Source: PVC group bacterium
GTDB lineage: Bacteria; Verrucomicrobiota; Kiritimatiellia; CAIKKV01; CAITUY01
Assembly: GCA_945870225.1 (NCBI GenBank)
Contig: CAMBRF010000019.1
Coordinates: forward strand, 1-61,690
Direction of reading: 5' to 3'
DNA length: 61,690 bases
The notes beneath the pieces are model-generated. The model ran no database searches. It saw nothing but the letters and a program-made list of their open reading frames with translations, and was not told the origin of the DNA. Positions 36,808 to 44,789 of this stretch are shown here, one piece after another (the first letter of the stretch is position 1; every line of letters begins with the position of its first letter). Position numbers and translations under genes: made by a program.

Positions 36808-38290
36808 AAGCAATCAAGCGGTTAAAACTGTCTTTCCCCAAAACAGAGCGCATGACGAAAAACGAGGACATCATCGCTCCGGCGATTCCCGGCAGCAGGG
36901 CGCTTTGGCCTGCCGCAAATAGATTACGGATCGGCAGTTTTCCGATCAGGTTGTATTGGCCGACTTTCTGTTTGATGCCGTAGGCTGAACCTTCAGGCGA
37001 GTGAAGGTAATCGCGATAAGTCAGGATGGAGGCGGAATCAAGAACGCGAAAGCAATCCGTGTAAGAGGTGTCATAGCGACCCAGATGCCGCCGGATGGCC
37101 TCGACCCGCCCTGCCTTGTATTCAGCGTAGCCGGGGGGGCGGTGACCGGTCCGGGAGTCCTTCCATGCGGCGACATGCGAGGGGAAGGAGGGCTCGAACG
37201 TGGTGATGGCCCGGTGGGTGACGCCCCTGACATTCTCCGTACTGCCGCAGATCACGAGTGCCGGGTCGCCGCGATAGCCGGGGTCCAGAAGGGACTCGAA
37301 GTCGGGGGAGGGAAACAGGGAAACAATGGTGCCACCAAAGGCCGTGTCCGACTCATCCTCCAGAAGGCCATAAACGGTAAAGAAACCGGCTGAGGGTTCA
37401 AAGGACTCCACGCGGTCGACGAACGCCCGGGAGAGATGCTCCCTGGGTAGAAGTTGGAGAATTTGATTCGGGTGAATAGTCAAGATCGTGGCTTCGGCGG
37501 AAACCTCCTGGCCGTTGTTGAGGATGAAGCTCTCGACACGTCGGTCCGTCACCCGGCCGCATTCGGCGATCCAGCTGTTGCAACGAACTTCCACATCGAG
37601 TTTTCGGAAGGCCTGTTCGAAGGCCTGCAGCAGAGATTCCCCCCCATCCCGGAGGCGGGCGGTGGATTCGTAAAGATCGAAGCAGACCCGGGCATGGGTG
37701 GCGAATGATACTTCCGAAGGTTTGACGCCGTAGCACATACCAAGCCCGTAGACGACGCTCTTGAGGATGGGGTCGGTGGTTAATCCATCCACCACCGATT
37801 TAAGGCTGATCGTTTCCTCTTCCAGATGCGGAGAAGACTCGCCGATCAGGTTCAAATCCATGCCGACAGTCTGTGAACAGACGCGGATCACCCGGTCCAG
37901 GTAGCCGTCCACGGCATTCTGTTCAGCGGGAAATTCATCCTTCAGTTTTTGGCGCAAATGGGGGATGCCGGCGGGGAGATCGATGATCCGGTCTTCCGAC
38001 TCGAGCACGAAGCGATGAGCATGGTTGGCCGACATGAAGAGAGGTTCTACGGCGTCGAATAGGCCCAGTGTCGAGAGCAGACGGTAGAGGAGTCCGCCGT
38101 GGATCAGGCCGCCCGTGAAATGAAAACCGGTGTCGAAAGGAACGCCTTTCCTGGTGAAGCGGGCCAGGGATCCGCCGAGGCGAGGCGCCTTTTCGAGAAG
38201 CAGAACTTTATGGCCGCTGAGGGCCAGCAGCAGTGTCGTGGTGAGACCGCTGATGCCACTGCCCACCACAATATGGTCGTACTTAGTCAT
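36770..38290 (-). CDS. CrtI/RetSat-like FAD-dependent oxidoreductase
   Basis: 506 residues. The FAD motif IVVGSGISGLTTTLLLALSG opens the protein, and FDTGFHFTGGL is typical of retinol-saturase/carotenoid-isomerase-like enzymes. The C-terminal flavin motif is NLFAAGQSALLPGIAGAMMS. The family desaturates, saturates or isomerises polyene chains. In a lipid cluster with a ketosynthase and radical SAM enzyme it recalls the CrtI homologues of anammox ladderane-type loci. The last residues (ARSMRALPGGA) are encoded by half of a palindromic genomic repeat, so the native C-terminus may have been replaced. A 67-base gap precedes the KS gene. Confidence 0.85.
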   Translation of the reverse strand: MTKYDHIVVGSGISGLTTTLLLALSGHKVLLLEKAPRLGGSLARFTRKGVPFDTGFHFTGGLIHGGLLYRLLSTLGLFDAVEPLFMSANHAHRFVLESEDRIIDLPAGIPHLRQKLKDEFPAEQNAVDGYLDRVIRVCSQTVGMDLNLIGESSPHLEEETISLKSVVDGLTTDPILKSVVYGLGMCYGVKPSEVSFATHARVCFDLYESTARLRDGGESLLQAFEQAFRKLDVEVRCNSWIAECGRVTDRRVESFILNNGQEVSAEATILTIHPNQILQLLPREHLSRAFVDRVESFEPSAGFFTVYGLLEDESDTAFGGTIVSLFPSPDFESLLDPGYRGDPALVICGSTENVRGVTHRAITTFEPSFPSHVAAWKDSRTGHRPPGYAEYKAGRVEAIRRHLGRYDTSYTDCFRVLDSASILTYRDYLHSPEGSAYGIKQKVGQYNLIGKLPIRNLFAAGQSALLPGIAGAMMSSFFVMRSVLGKDSFNRLIASARSMRALPGGA

Positions 38291-38311
38291 GCAGGTGAAA
38301 GAAATACAGGT

Positions 38312-38342
38312 ATTCAGAAGTCAGGAGTCAGCATTCAGAATG
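38312..38342. repeat. Heptamer repeat array AGAAGTC/AGGAGTC
   Basis: Period-7 units (AGAAGTC, AGGAGTC, AGCATTC, AGAATGT) read on the plus strand. They are the reverse complement of the array at 38404-38447, so the two arrays flank the space between the FabG-like and flavoenzyme genes as an inverted pair. Confidence 0.65.
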
Positions 38343-38403
38343 TACTCGAAATCATCACTCCGGTTGTGGTGTTCATCAACGAACAAAGAACTCATATTTT
38401 CCC

Positions 38404-38447
38404 ATTCTGACTTCTGACTCCTGACTTCTGGCTTCTGACTCCTGAAT
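38404..38447. repeat. Heptamer repeat array TCTGACT/CCTGACT
   Basis: At least six degenerate 7-base units (TCTGACT, TCTGACT, CCTGACT, TCTGGCT, TCTGACT, CCTGAAT). The same family appears at 49118-49136 and 52353-52379 within the phage-like region. Such short tandem repeats of 7 bases resemble the STRR elements of filamentous cyanobacteria, but in an unrelated genome. Confidence 0.75.
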
Positions 38448-38459
38448 TCCCTCTCCTAA

Positions 38460-39194
38460 TCACATTGCCAGCCCGCCATTGACGCCAATGACCTGCCCGT
38501 GGATATACATATTTTCCTCCGAACACAGGAAATTGACGAGGGCGGCCACGTCTTCCACCTTGCCAAACCGGTTCAGAGGGATCAGGGGCATGATCTGCTC
38601 CTTGGGGAGATGGGCGACCATCTCGGTCTCGACCACACCGGGCGCCACAACGTTGACAATGATATTCTTCCGTCCGACTTCGCGGGCAAGTGCCTTAACC
38701 GCCCCGATCAGGCCGGCCTTCGAGGCGGAGTAATTGACCTGACCTGCCTGGCCGATCTGGCCGGATGTAGAGGAGATGACCACGATGCGACCACGCTTCT
38801 CTCGCAGCATGGGAAACAATACCGGATGGATGACGTTGTAAAAGCCGTTCAGATTGGTGTCGATCACGGCATCCCATTCCGCCTTGGTCATCCAGACCAG
38901 GAGATTGTCGCGGGCGATGCCGGCGTTGAAGACCACCACATCCGGGGCGCGCTGGTCCGTTTTTTCGGAGAGGGCGGCCTTGGATGCATCATGATCCGCG
39001 ATGTCGAATTGAAGGAGGTCGCAGGCCCGTCCGAGTGTTTCGATGGCGGCCTTGACCTCCTCGGCGGCGGCGTGGTTCTGGTGGTAGGTGAGCCAGATAT
39101 CGAACCCCGACTGGGCCAAGCGCAGGGCGATGGCCCGTCCGATGCCCCGGCTGCCCCCGACGACCAGGCCGATTTTGTTCGGTTTGCTTGTCAT
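38460..39194 (-). CDS. 3-oxoacyl-ACP reductase, FabG-like
   Basis: 244 residues of the short-chain dehydrogenase family. NADP motif GLVVGGSRGIGRAIALRLA, active-site Ser in VVISSTSGQIGQAGQ, and Tyr-X3-Lys as YSASKAGL. The loop FNAGIARDNLLVWM is FabG-like. It would reduce the beta-keto group on the cluster ACP. As the first gene of the minus-strand operon its upstream region (39195-39460) should hold the promoter. A 169-base heptamer-rich gap separates it from the next gene. Confidence 0.93.
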   Translation of the reverse strand: MTSKPNKIGLVVGGSRGIGRAIALRLAQSGFDIWLTYHQNHAAAEEVKAAIETLGRACDLLQFDIADHDASKAALSEKTDQRAPDVVVFNAGIARDNLLVWMTKAEWDAVIDTNLNGFYNVIHPVLFPMLREKRGRIVVISSTSGQIGQAGQVNYSASKAGLIGAVKALAREVGRKNIIVNVVAPGVVETEMVAHLPKEQIMPLIPLNRFGKVEDVAALVNFLCSEENMYIHGQVIGVNGGLAM

Positions 39195-39268
39195 GATGAG
39201 TGGGATGTTACCTGATGCGGAGTGTGGAAATCAAGGCGAGACACGCAAACCGCAGCGGATGCGTAGCC

Positions 39269-39326
39269 CCCGCTGCACGTAATCGGTTTGTTTTTGAAGT
39301 ACAGCGGGACCTATGGGCCCGCTGCA
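39269..39326. repeat. Alternating hairpin segment CCCGCTGCA / CAGCGGG / CCCGCTGCA
   Basis: CCCGCTGCA occurs at 39269-39277 and 39318-39326, and its partner CAGCGGG at 39302-39308 between them. The middle arm can therefore pair with either neighbour, giving two mutually exclusive hairpins. It lies between the divergent fabG-like and prepilin genes. It may be a regulatory leader structure or another genomic repeat; there is no U-tract that would make it a terminator. Confidence 0.4.
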
Positions 39327-39459
39327 TTGCGGAAAAGCCGAAAGCAGAATATTTCCATGGGCCCTATTGACGCCTCTGAGATCATGGTATAGATTGTGAC
39401 CCATAAAGCCATCGTTGGTGGCGGGATTTCGGGTTGTGGAATAAACCAAGGAGAAACAG

Positions 39460-40023
39460 ATGAGCATGTTACTGCGGAAAATGAAGATTAAGGGTTTCAC
39501 GTTGATCGAGTTGCTGGTCGTCATCGCGATTATCGGTATCTTGGCGGGGTTGTTACTACCGGCGGTTACGGGGGTTCGTGAAAAAGCCCGGCGGGTGAGT
39601 TGTATGAATAACTTGAAACAGATAGGGCTGTCAGTGAAAATGTATTCCGGGGACTATAGAGAGGTCTTCCCGAACTCATTTACGAATCTGGCGCCGTACG
39701 TTGGCACGAACTCAGTATTTACGTTCCGTTGCCCCAGTTTGCCGACGAATGCGGCACCGGCCACTGTTCTTGCATTGTCGAAAGAGTATTGCTCCTATAA
39801 CCTCCGAACAGGCATGACCGATAATGACGGTCCGGCTGCTGTGGTTGCTTGCGATGAGAATGGTTCAGATGGGCTGGTGGTTTTTGATACAGCCGATAAG
39901 TTTGGCGGCAATCATAACAAAGAGGGCGGCAATGTTCTCTTCGGGGATGGTCATGTTTCTTGGCTGCCTGGCACCACGCTGACTAACTCGGTAGTCGCGG
40001 GAACGGCATGGACTGATCTCTAA
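39460..40023 (+). CDS. Type II/IV prepilin-like protein (DUF1559)
   Basis: 187 residues. The leader ends [20 protein letters not shown], a prepilin peptidase site (G|FTLIE) followed by a hydrophobic helix; [20 protein letters not shown] is the DUF1559 continuation. The C-terminal half ends with the H-X9-DG-type box [14 protein letters not shown]. Large families of such pseudopilins are a hallmark of Planctomycetes, Lentisphaerae and Verrucomicrobia. It may be secreted or assembled by a pseudopilus. It is followed by its own terminator, so it is probably monocistronic. Confidence 0.93.
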   Translation: MSMLLRKMKIKGFTLIELLVVIAIIGILAGLLLPAVTGVREKARRVSCMNNLKQIGLSVKMYSGDYREVFPNSFTNLAPYVGTNSVFTFRCPSLPTNAAPATVLALSKEYCSYNLRTGMTDNDGPAAVVACDENGSDGLVVFDTADKFGGNHNKEGGNVLFGDGHVSWLPGTTLTNSVVAGTAWTDL

Positions 40024-40050
40024 GTGATTTTTTCCTAAGTGAAATAGAGG

Positions 40051-40084
40051 AAGGCCGGGGACATATGAATTCCCGGCCTTTTTC
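40051..40084 (+). terminator. Rho-independent terminator after prepilin gene
   Basis: AAGGCCGGG and CCCGGCCTT (9-bp arms, 12-base loop) followed by TTTC; together with the two T residues ending the stem this makes a U-rich tail. It lies 28 bases after the stop codon. Confidence 0.88.
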
Positions 40085-40107
40085 TTTGGTGACAGGGCTG
40101 ATGCGCA

Positions 40108-42414
40108 ATGATTGCAAAGGTTCTAACGGATGTCGCGGTGGACCGCGAGTTTGACTACCTGATTCCTACCGCGTTGGAGGGGTTGGTGGTACTCGGTTCG
40201 CGTGTCAACGTCTCCTTTGGGCACCGGCAGACTCAAGGGTATGTGGTGGGGTTCTCGGAAAAGTCGGCTCATCCGGAACTGAAGTCCATCGAGTCGGTGG
40301 TGGGTTCCAAGCCTTACATCAAGGAATCCCTTCTGAAGCTGGCGCGCTGGATGGCGGACTACTATTGCGCTCCCGTTGAACTGGCTGTTCAGGCGGTGTT
40401 GCCAGGGGCGGTTCGTCATCGTCAGGCGAAATTCAAGGAACAGTTGTTTGTGGAGTTGGTGGAGCAGCCCGCGGGTTCGGATGCGTCGATGGAACTTCCT
40501 ATGGGAGGGCGCGCATGTTGCGCGCCGCGGACGGCGACACGCCGTCCCTCCCAAGAATGCGAGCCCGCTTCAATAAGCTCGGATCCTTCAATAAAACCAC
40601 CCAAATCCCCCAAGCAAGCCGCGGCCTTGGCCCTTCTGTCCGAACAGGGCGGAATGTTCCTTCATGAGTTGATCAAGCGTTCTGGCGCCGATTCTGGTTC
40701 GGTGCGCGCCTTGGAACGCAAAGGGCTGGTGCGCATCGACAAGCAGGCTTCACTGCGCGACCCGCTGTCGCATCACAACATCCTGTCAACGGTCTCGCTC
40801 ACGCTGATGCCCGAACAGGCTGACGCGCTGGCGATCGTCAAACAATCACTGGATACGCTTCAGCCGCCGGTCGTTCTCCTGCACGGGGTAACGGGGAGTG
40901 GTAAGACTGAAGTCTATTTGCAGGCTATAGACCACGCGCTCAAGCAGGGGAAGGGGGCGATTGTCCTGGTACCGGAAATTGCCCTGACCCCCCAAACGAT
41001 CGAGCGTTTTCGCGGGCGGTTTGGAGACACCGTCGCGATCCTGCACAGTCATCTCTCATCCGGAGAGCGGCATGATGAATGGCACCGTATTCATGACGGG
41101 GAGGCCCGGATTGCCGTCGGGGCCCGGTCGGCGGTGTTTGCCCCGGTGAAGGATCTCGGGTTGATCGTGGTGGATGAGGAGCACGAAAACACCTACAAGC
41201 AGGAGGAGTCCCCGCGCTACAATGCCCGTGATGTGGCCGTGATGAGGGGCCGGTTTGAGGGATGTGCGGTGGTCTTGGGGTCCGCCACGCCCGCCTTGGA
41301 GTCGTTTCATAATGCCCGGACCGGAAAGTATCGTCTGGTGGACATGAAACACCGGGTCGATCACCGGTCCATGCCGTTCATGCGTATTGTGGACATGCGG
41401 GTGGAGGCCGAGCGGACGGGCCGGGTCTCGGTGTTCTCGCGGGATCTGGTCGATGCCGTGCGCAAACGACTCGACCAGGCGGAACAGGTTATGTTGTTCC
41501 TCAACCGGCGCGGCTACGCCACATCGCTGACCTGTCCGAAGTGCGGTTACGTGGCGATGTGCGGGCAGTGTAGCATCGCGCTCACCTATCACCGTAAAGA
41601 TGAATCGCTGAAGTGTCACGTATGCGGCGATGTCCATCGCGTGCCGGAGCGGTGTCCGGGTTGCCAGGATCCCGCCTATAAGCTGACGGGGATCGGGACC
41701 CAGCGGGTGGAAGTCGCGGTGGGAAAAATTTTCCCGGGAGCCAAGGTGACCCGCATGGATGCCGATTCCACGACGGGCAAGGACTCGCACCGGCAGATTC
41801 TGGCCGACTTCAGAGTGGGGAAGATCGATATCCTGGTGGGGACCCAGATGATCGCCAAGGGATTGGATTTTCCGAACGTGACCCTGATTGGTGTGCTCAA
41901 TGCGGATACCAGTCTGCACATGCCCGATTTCCGCGCCGGGGAACGAACCTTTCAGCTTCTGACGCAGGTAGCGGGGCGCGCGGGACGCGGTGAACTGCCT
42001 GGCGAGGTCATTGTGCAGACCTTTACGCCATTTCATCAGGCGATCCAGGCCGCCCGCCAGTTGGATTATGACGGGTTCTGCGATAAGGAATTCGAGTTTC
42101 GGCGGGAGTTGGGCTATCCCCCCTTCGGGCGCTTGCTATGTGTCGCGTTACGCGGTGCGGCGGAGGATAAAGTGCTGGGGGCGGCGGGATTGTTTGCGGA
42201 TCAACTCAAGATGCGACTGTCGCCTCAGGTCCAGTTGGCTGGCCCGGCTCCGGCTCCACTGGCTCGCGCCAAGGGCTTGTTCCGCTACCAGATTATTCTG
42301 CGCGCTCCCACTACGCAGGCCATGACCGCACCCATCAAGGCCTTGATGAAGGAGTTCAAGTGGCCGTCGGGCGTGAGTTTCGCTGTCGATGTGGATGCGG
42401 TCTCACTGATGTGA
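40108..42414 (+). CDS. priA: Primosomal protein N', replication restart helicase
   Basis: 768 residues. PriA reloads the replisome at stalled forks using 3'-to-5' helicase activity. The N-terminal DNA-binding part begins MIAKVLTDVAVDREFDYLIP. The helicase has Walker A GVTGSGKTEVYLQ, DEEH box VVDEEHENTYKQEE, and zinc-binding cysteines CPKCGYVAMCGQCSIAL ... CHVCGDVHRVPERCPGCQDP. Residues about 132-149 (GGRACCAPRTATRRPSQE) are not PriA sequence: they are the translation of a palindromic genomic repeat at 40503-40554, inserted in a linker. E. coli PriA is 732 residues, so the rest is near full length. Confidence 0.95.
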   Translation: MIAKVLTDVAVDREFDYLIPTALEGLVVLGSRVNVSFGHRQTQGYVVGFSEKSAHPELKSIESVVGSKPYIKESLLKLARWMADYYCAPVELAVQAVLPGAVRHRQAKFKEQLFVELVEQPAGSDASMELPMGGRACCAPRTATRRPSQECEPASISSDPSIKPPKSPKQAAALALLSEQGGMFLHELIKRSGADSGSVRALERKGLVRIDKQASLRDPLSHHNILSTVSLTLMPEQADALAIVKQSLDTLQPPVVLLHGVTGSGKTEVYLQAIDHALKQGKGAIVLVPEIALTPQTIERFRGRFGDTVAILHSHLSSGERHDEWHRIHDGEARIAVGARSAVFAPVKDLGLIVVDEEHENTYKQEESPRYNARDVAVMRGRFEGCAVVLGSATPALESFHNARTGKYRLVDMKHRVDHRSMPFMRIVDMRVEAERTGRVSVFSRDLVDAVRKRLDQAEQVMLFLNRRGYATSLTCPKCGYVAMCGQCSIALTYHRKDESLKCHVCGDVHRVPERCPGCQDPAYKLTGIGTQRVEVAVGKIFPGAKVTRMDADSTTGKDSHRQILADFRVGKIDILVGTQMIAKGLDFPNVTLIGVLNADTSLHMPDFRAGERTFQLLTQVAGRAGRGELPGEVIVQTFTPFHQAIQAARQLDYDGFCDKEFEFRRELGYPPFGRLLCVALRGAAEDKVLGAAGLFADQLKMRLSPQVQLAGPAPAPLARAKGLFRYQIILRAPTTQAMTAPIKALMKEFKWPSGVSFAVDVDAVSLM
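40503..40554 (+). repeat. 52-bp double-hairpin repeat inside priA
   Basis: GGGAGG, hairpin GGCGCGCATGTTGCGCGCC, then hairpin GGACGGCGACACGCCGTCC and CTCCCAA. The copy at 42436-42487 differs at one base. Here it is transcribed and translated in frame within a priA linker without stop codons. The outer GGGAGG and CCTCCC can also pair, so the whole unit is a nested palindrome. Confidence 0.88.
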
Positions 42415-42435
42415 GGAGGAAGAGGGAGGCTCCCA

Positions 42436-42487
42436 GGGAGGGCGCGCATGATGCGCGCCGCGGACGGCGACACGCCGTCCCTCCCAA
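42436..42487 (+). repeat. 52-bp double-hairpin repeat between priA and metG
   Basis: Same element as inside priA, with 51 of 52 bases identical, 21 bases after the priA stop. The intergenic copy is the expected location for REP-like elements, in contrast to the coding copy. The gap 42415-42584 holds no other gene. Confidence 0.88.
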
Positions 42488-42584
42488 GAGATGGCGCTAA
42501 TGAGGCGCACATTCCCCGTTTTTGAGTGTTGGACGTTGAATTACTCGGAAATAACCGGTACGTTATGCCCCTTGAGGTGATTCC

Positions 42585-44507
42585 ATGCAGAGAGATAAGT
42601 TCTACGTTACAACGCCGATCTACTACGTCAATGACCGTCCGCATATCGGGCACGCCTATACCACCATCCTGGCGGATGTTCTGGCGCGTTATCATCGATT
42701 GCTCAAGGTTCCGACCTTTTTTCTGACGGGAACCGACGAGCATGGACAGAAGGTGCAGCAGGCGGCCGACAAGGGGGGGATCACTCCGCAGGAACATGCC
42801 GACCGCACGGTGGTCAGATTTCAGGAACTTTGGGAGAAATTGGAGATCACCCACGACGATTTTATCCGCACGACGGAGCCGCGGCACAAGACGGTTGTGC
42901 AGAAGCTCTTTCAGAATCTCTACGACAAGGGTGAGATCTACCGGGCGGAATATGATGGCTGGTATTGCGTCCCTTGCGAGCGTTTCTTCATGGAGAAGGA
43001 TCTGGTCAACGGGGCTTGCCCAGATTGCGGACGACCGGTTGATCGGATCAAGGAGTCCAACTATTTCCTGCGAATGAGCAAGTATCAGGAGTGGCTGGTC
43101 CAATACATTCAGGATCATCCCAAGTTCATTCAGCCCGACTATCGGCGTAACGAGACGCTTGGGTTCCTGAGAAAGCCGTTGAACGATCTGTGTGTGTCCC
43201 GTCCGAAAAGCCGGCTGAGTTGGGGAATTGAGCTGCCTTTCGACAAGGATTTCGTGGCCTATGTCTGGTGCGATGCCTTGACCAACTATATCAGTGCGGT
43301 GGGGTATTTAAGCGATGAGGCCAAGTTTGCCAGGTGGTGGCCGGCTTCTTATCATCTGATCGGCAAGGACATCCTCACGACGCATACGGTCTATTGGCCG
43401 ATCATGCTCAAGGCGATGGGAGTGGAACTGCCCGAGACGGTTTTCGCCCACGGGTGGTGGCTTCTCGGGGACAGCAAAATGAGCAAGACCGACGGCAATG
43501 TGGTCAACCCGATGGAGTTTGCCGACAAATACGGGGTTGAGGCCTTCCGCTATTTCCTGATGGCCGAGATGGTTCTCGGGCAGGATGCCAGTTTCACGGA
43601 AGAGGCGTTCATCCGCCGGTATAATGCCGATCTGGCCAACGACCTGGGAAATCTGCTTAGCCGGCTGGTCAAGATGATCGGCACCTATGCGGGCGGGACA
43701 TTGCCTGCCCCCGGTGAACTCGGGGAAGAGGAAAAATTGCTGCGCAAGACAGCGCTCGAGGCGGCGGTGACGATGGAGACGACCCTTGACGGGATGCGCC
43801 TCGATCTGGGTCTGGCCGCCGTGATCAGCGTGGTTCGGGAAACCAATCGGTATTTGGAACGGCGGCAGCCTTGGACACTGGCGAAGCAGGAGGACAAGCA
43901 GCCTCTGTATACGGTGTTGTATTGCGCTGCAGAAGCGCTGCGCATTGTCAGCGGGTTGCTCTTCCCCGTCATGCCTGGGAAAATGGCAGAACTTCGGAAA
44001 GCCTTGGGAATTACCGACGAGACCCTGGACCTCGATTCCTTGAAGGAGTGGGGTGGGCTGAAGCCGGGAACCCAGCTTGGGGCCATGCAGTCGCTTTTCC
44101 CGAGAATCATGCCCATTGAAGCCAAGCCCGGGGCGATTCCGGAATCGGGTGCGGCCAAAGTCGAAGTCACTCCGATGGGGGTGGTTTTGGTTGACTACGC
44201 TGATTTTCAAAAGATTCAACTGCGGACGGCCCGTATTCTGGAGGTTGAGAAAATTCAGGGGGCCGACAAGTTGCTCCGGCTTCAAATCGATCTGGGGGGC
44301 GAGAGGCGCCAGATCGTGGCCGGAATTGCGCTGCACTATGAGCCGTCAGCACTAGTCGGCAAGGTGGTGGTAGTGGTGGCGAATCTCAAGCCGGCCAAGA
44401 TCAGGGGCATTGAGTCCAATGGTATGCTTTTAGCGGCGAGTGTGGGCAAGGAGTTACGCGTGATCACCGTTGAGGGTGATTTGCCGACAGGCGCCGTGGT
44501 GAAGTAG
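42585..44507 (+). CDS. metG: Methionyl-tRNA synthetase
   Basis: 640 residues. Charges tRNA-Met. HIGH-type motif RPHIGHAYTTILADVLARYH, KMSKS-type motif GDSKMSKTDGNVVNP, and zinc-knuckle cysteines CVPCERF ... CPDCGRPVD. The C-terminal ~110 residues are a tRNA-binding (EMAP/tRBD) domain: DFQKIQLRTARILEVEKIQG and LKPAKIRGIESNGMLLAA. The ATG at 42585 follows GAGGTGATTCC. It ends 11 bases before tRNA-Val. Confidence 0.97.
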   Translation: MQRDKFYVTTPIYYVNDRPHIGHAYTTILADVLARYHRLLKVPTFFLTGTDEHGQKVQQAADKGGITPQEHADRTVVRFQELWEKLEITHDDFIRTTEPRHKTVVQKLFQNLYDKGEIYRAEYDGWYCVPCERFFMEKDLVNGACPDCGRPVDRIKESNYFLRMSKYQEWLVQYIQDHPKFIQPDYRRNETLGFLRKPLNDLCVSRPKSRLSWGIELPFDKDFVAYVWCDALTNYISAVGYLSDEAKFARWWPASYHLIGKDILTTHTVYWPIMLKAMGVELPETVFAHGWWLLGDSKMSKTDGNVVNPMEFADKYGVEAFRYFLMAEMVLGQDASFTEEAFIRRYNADLANDLGNLLSRLVKMIGTYAGGTLPAPGELGEEEKLLRKTALEAAVTMETTLDGMRLDLGLAAVISVVRETNRYLERRQPWTLAKQEDKQPLYTVLYCAAEALRIVSGLLFPVMPGKMAELRKALGITDETLDLDSLKEWGGLKPGTQLGAMQSLFPRIMPIEAKPGAIPESGAAKVEVTPMGVVLVDYADFQKIQLRTARILEVEKIQGADKLLRLQIDLGGERRQIVAGIALHYEPSALVGKVVVVVANLKPAKIRGIESNGMLLAASVGKELRVITVEGDLPTGAVVK

Positions 44508-44518
44508 ATTACGAACAG

Positions 44519-44595
44519 GGGCGGTTAGCTCAATTGGTTAGAGCGTCTGGTTTACACCCAGAAGGTTGCAGGTTCGAGTCCTGTACTGCCCACCA
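44519..44595 (+). tRNA. tRNA-Val (anticodon TAC)
   Basis: Cloverleaf: acceptor GGGCGGT pairs with ACTGCCC, D-arm GCTC/GAGC, anticodon stem TCTGG/CCAGA with loop TTTACAC giving anticodon TAC, T-arm GCAGG-TTCGAGT-CCTGT, and encoded ACCA end. It borders the phage-like region, and tRNA 3' ends are favourite integration targets. No second copy of the 3' end is found in the window. Confidence 0.95.
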
Positions 44596-44680
44596 TCTTT
44601 TCGTCGCACAAGATTGCATAAAAGCCCTGCAAACAAAGGGCGAAACTCAAATCGGACTCTTTGGTCATCATTTGAGTGAT

Positions 44681-44734
44681 GTTTGGCAATCCCTTGAAAG
44701 TCCCCGTATGAATTGCCAAACATTTGCCAAACAT
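44681..44734. other. Inverted and direct TTGCCAAAC repeats next to tRNA-Val
   Basis: GTTTGGCAAT (44681-44690) is the exact reverse complement of ATTGCCAAAC (44712-44721), and TTGCCAAACAT is then repeated directly (44713-44723 and 44724-44734). A cluster of short repeated sites just beyond a tRNA-type attachment site resembles the arm-type binding sites of a tyrosine integrase or an excisionase. It could also be an operator. Nothing else is seen between the tRNA and the first phage-region gene. Confidence 0.45.
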
Positions 44735-44789
44735 TTGGCGGTGGCATTAATTCCAGACGTCTATTTGTGCAATAAAAAATGTTAATATT

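Noticed and set aside
41056..42036. 326-residue minus-strand ORF within priA
   Set aside because: Antisense shadow; the plus-strand helicase motifs are unambiguous.
43308..44336. 342-residue minus-strand ORF within metG
   Set aside because: Antisense shadow of methionyl-tRNA synthetase.
44534..44785. 83-residue ORF beginning inside tRNA-Val
   Set aside because: Its first residues are translated tRNA (SCTAHH-type reading), a frequent artefact.
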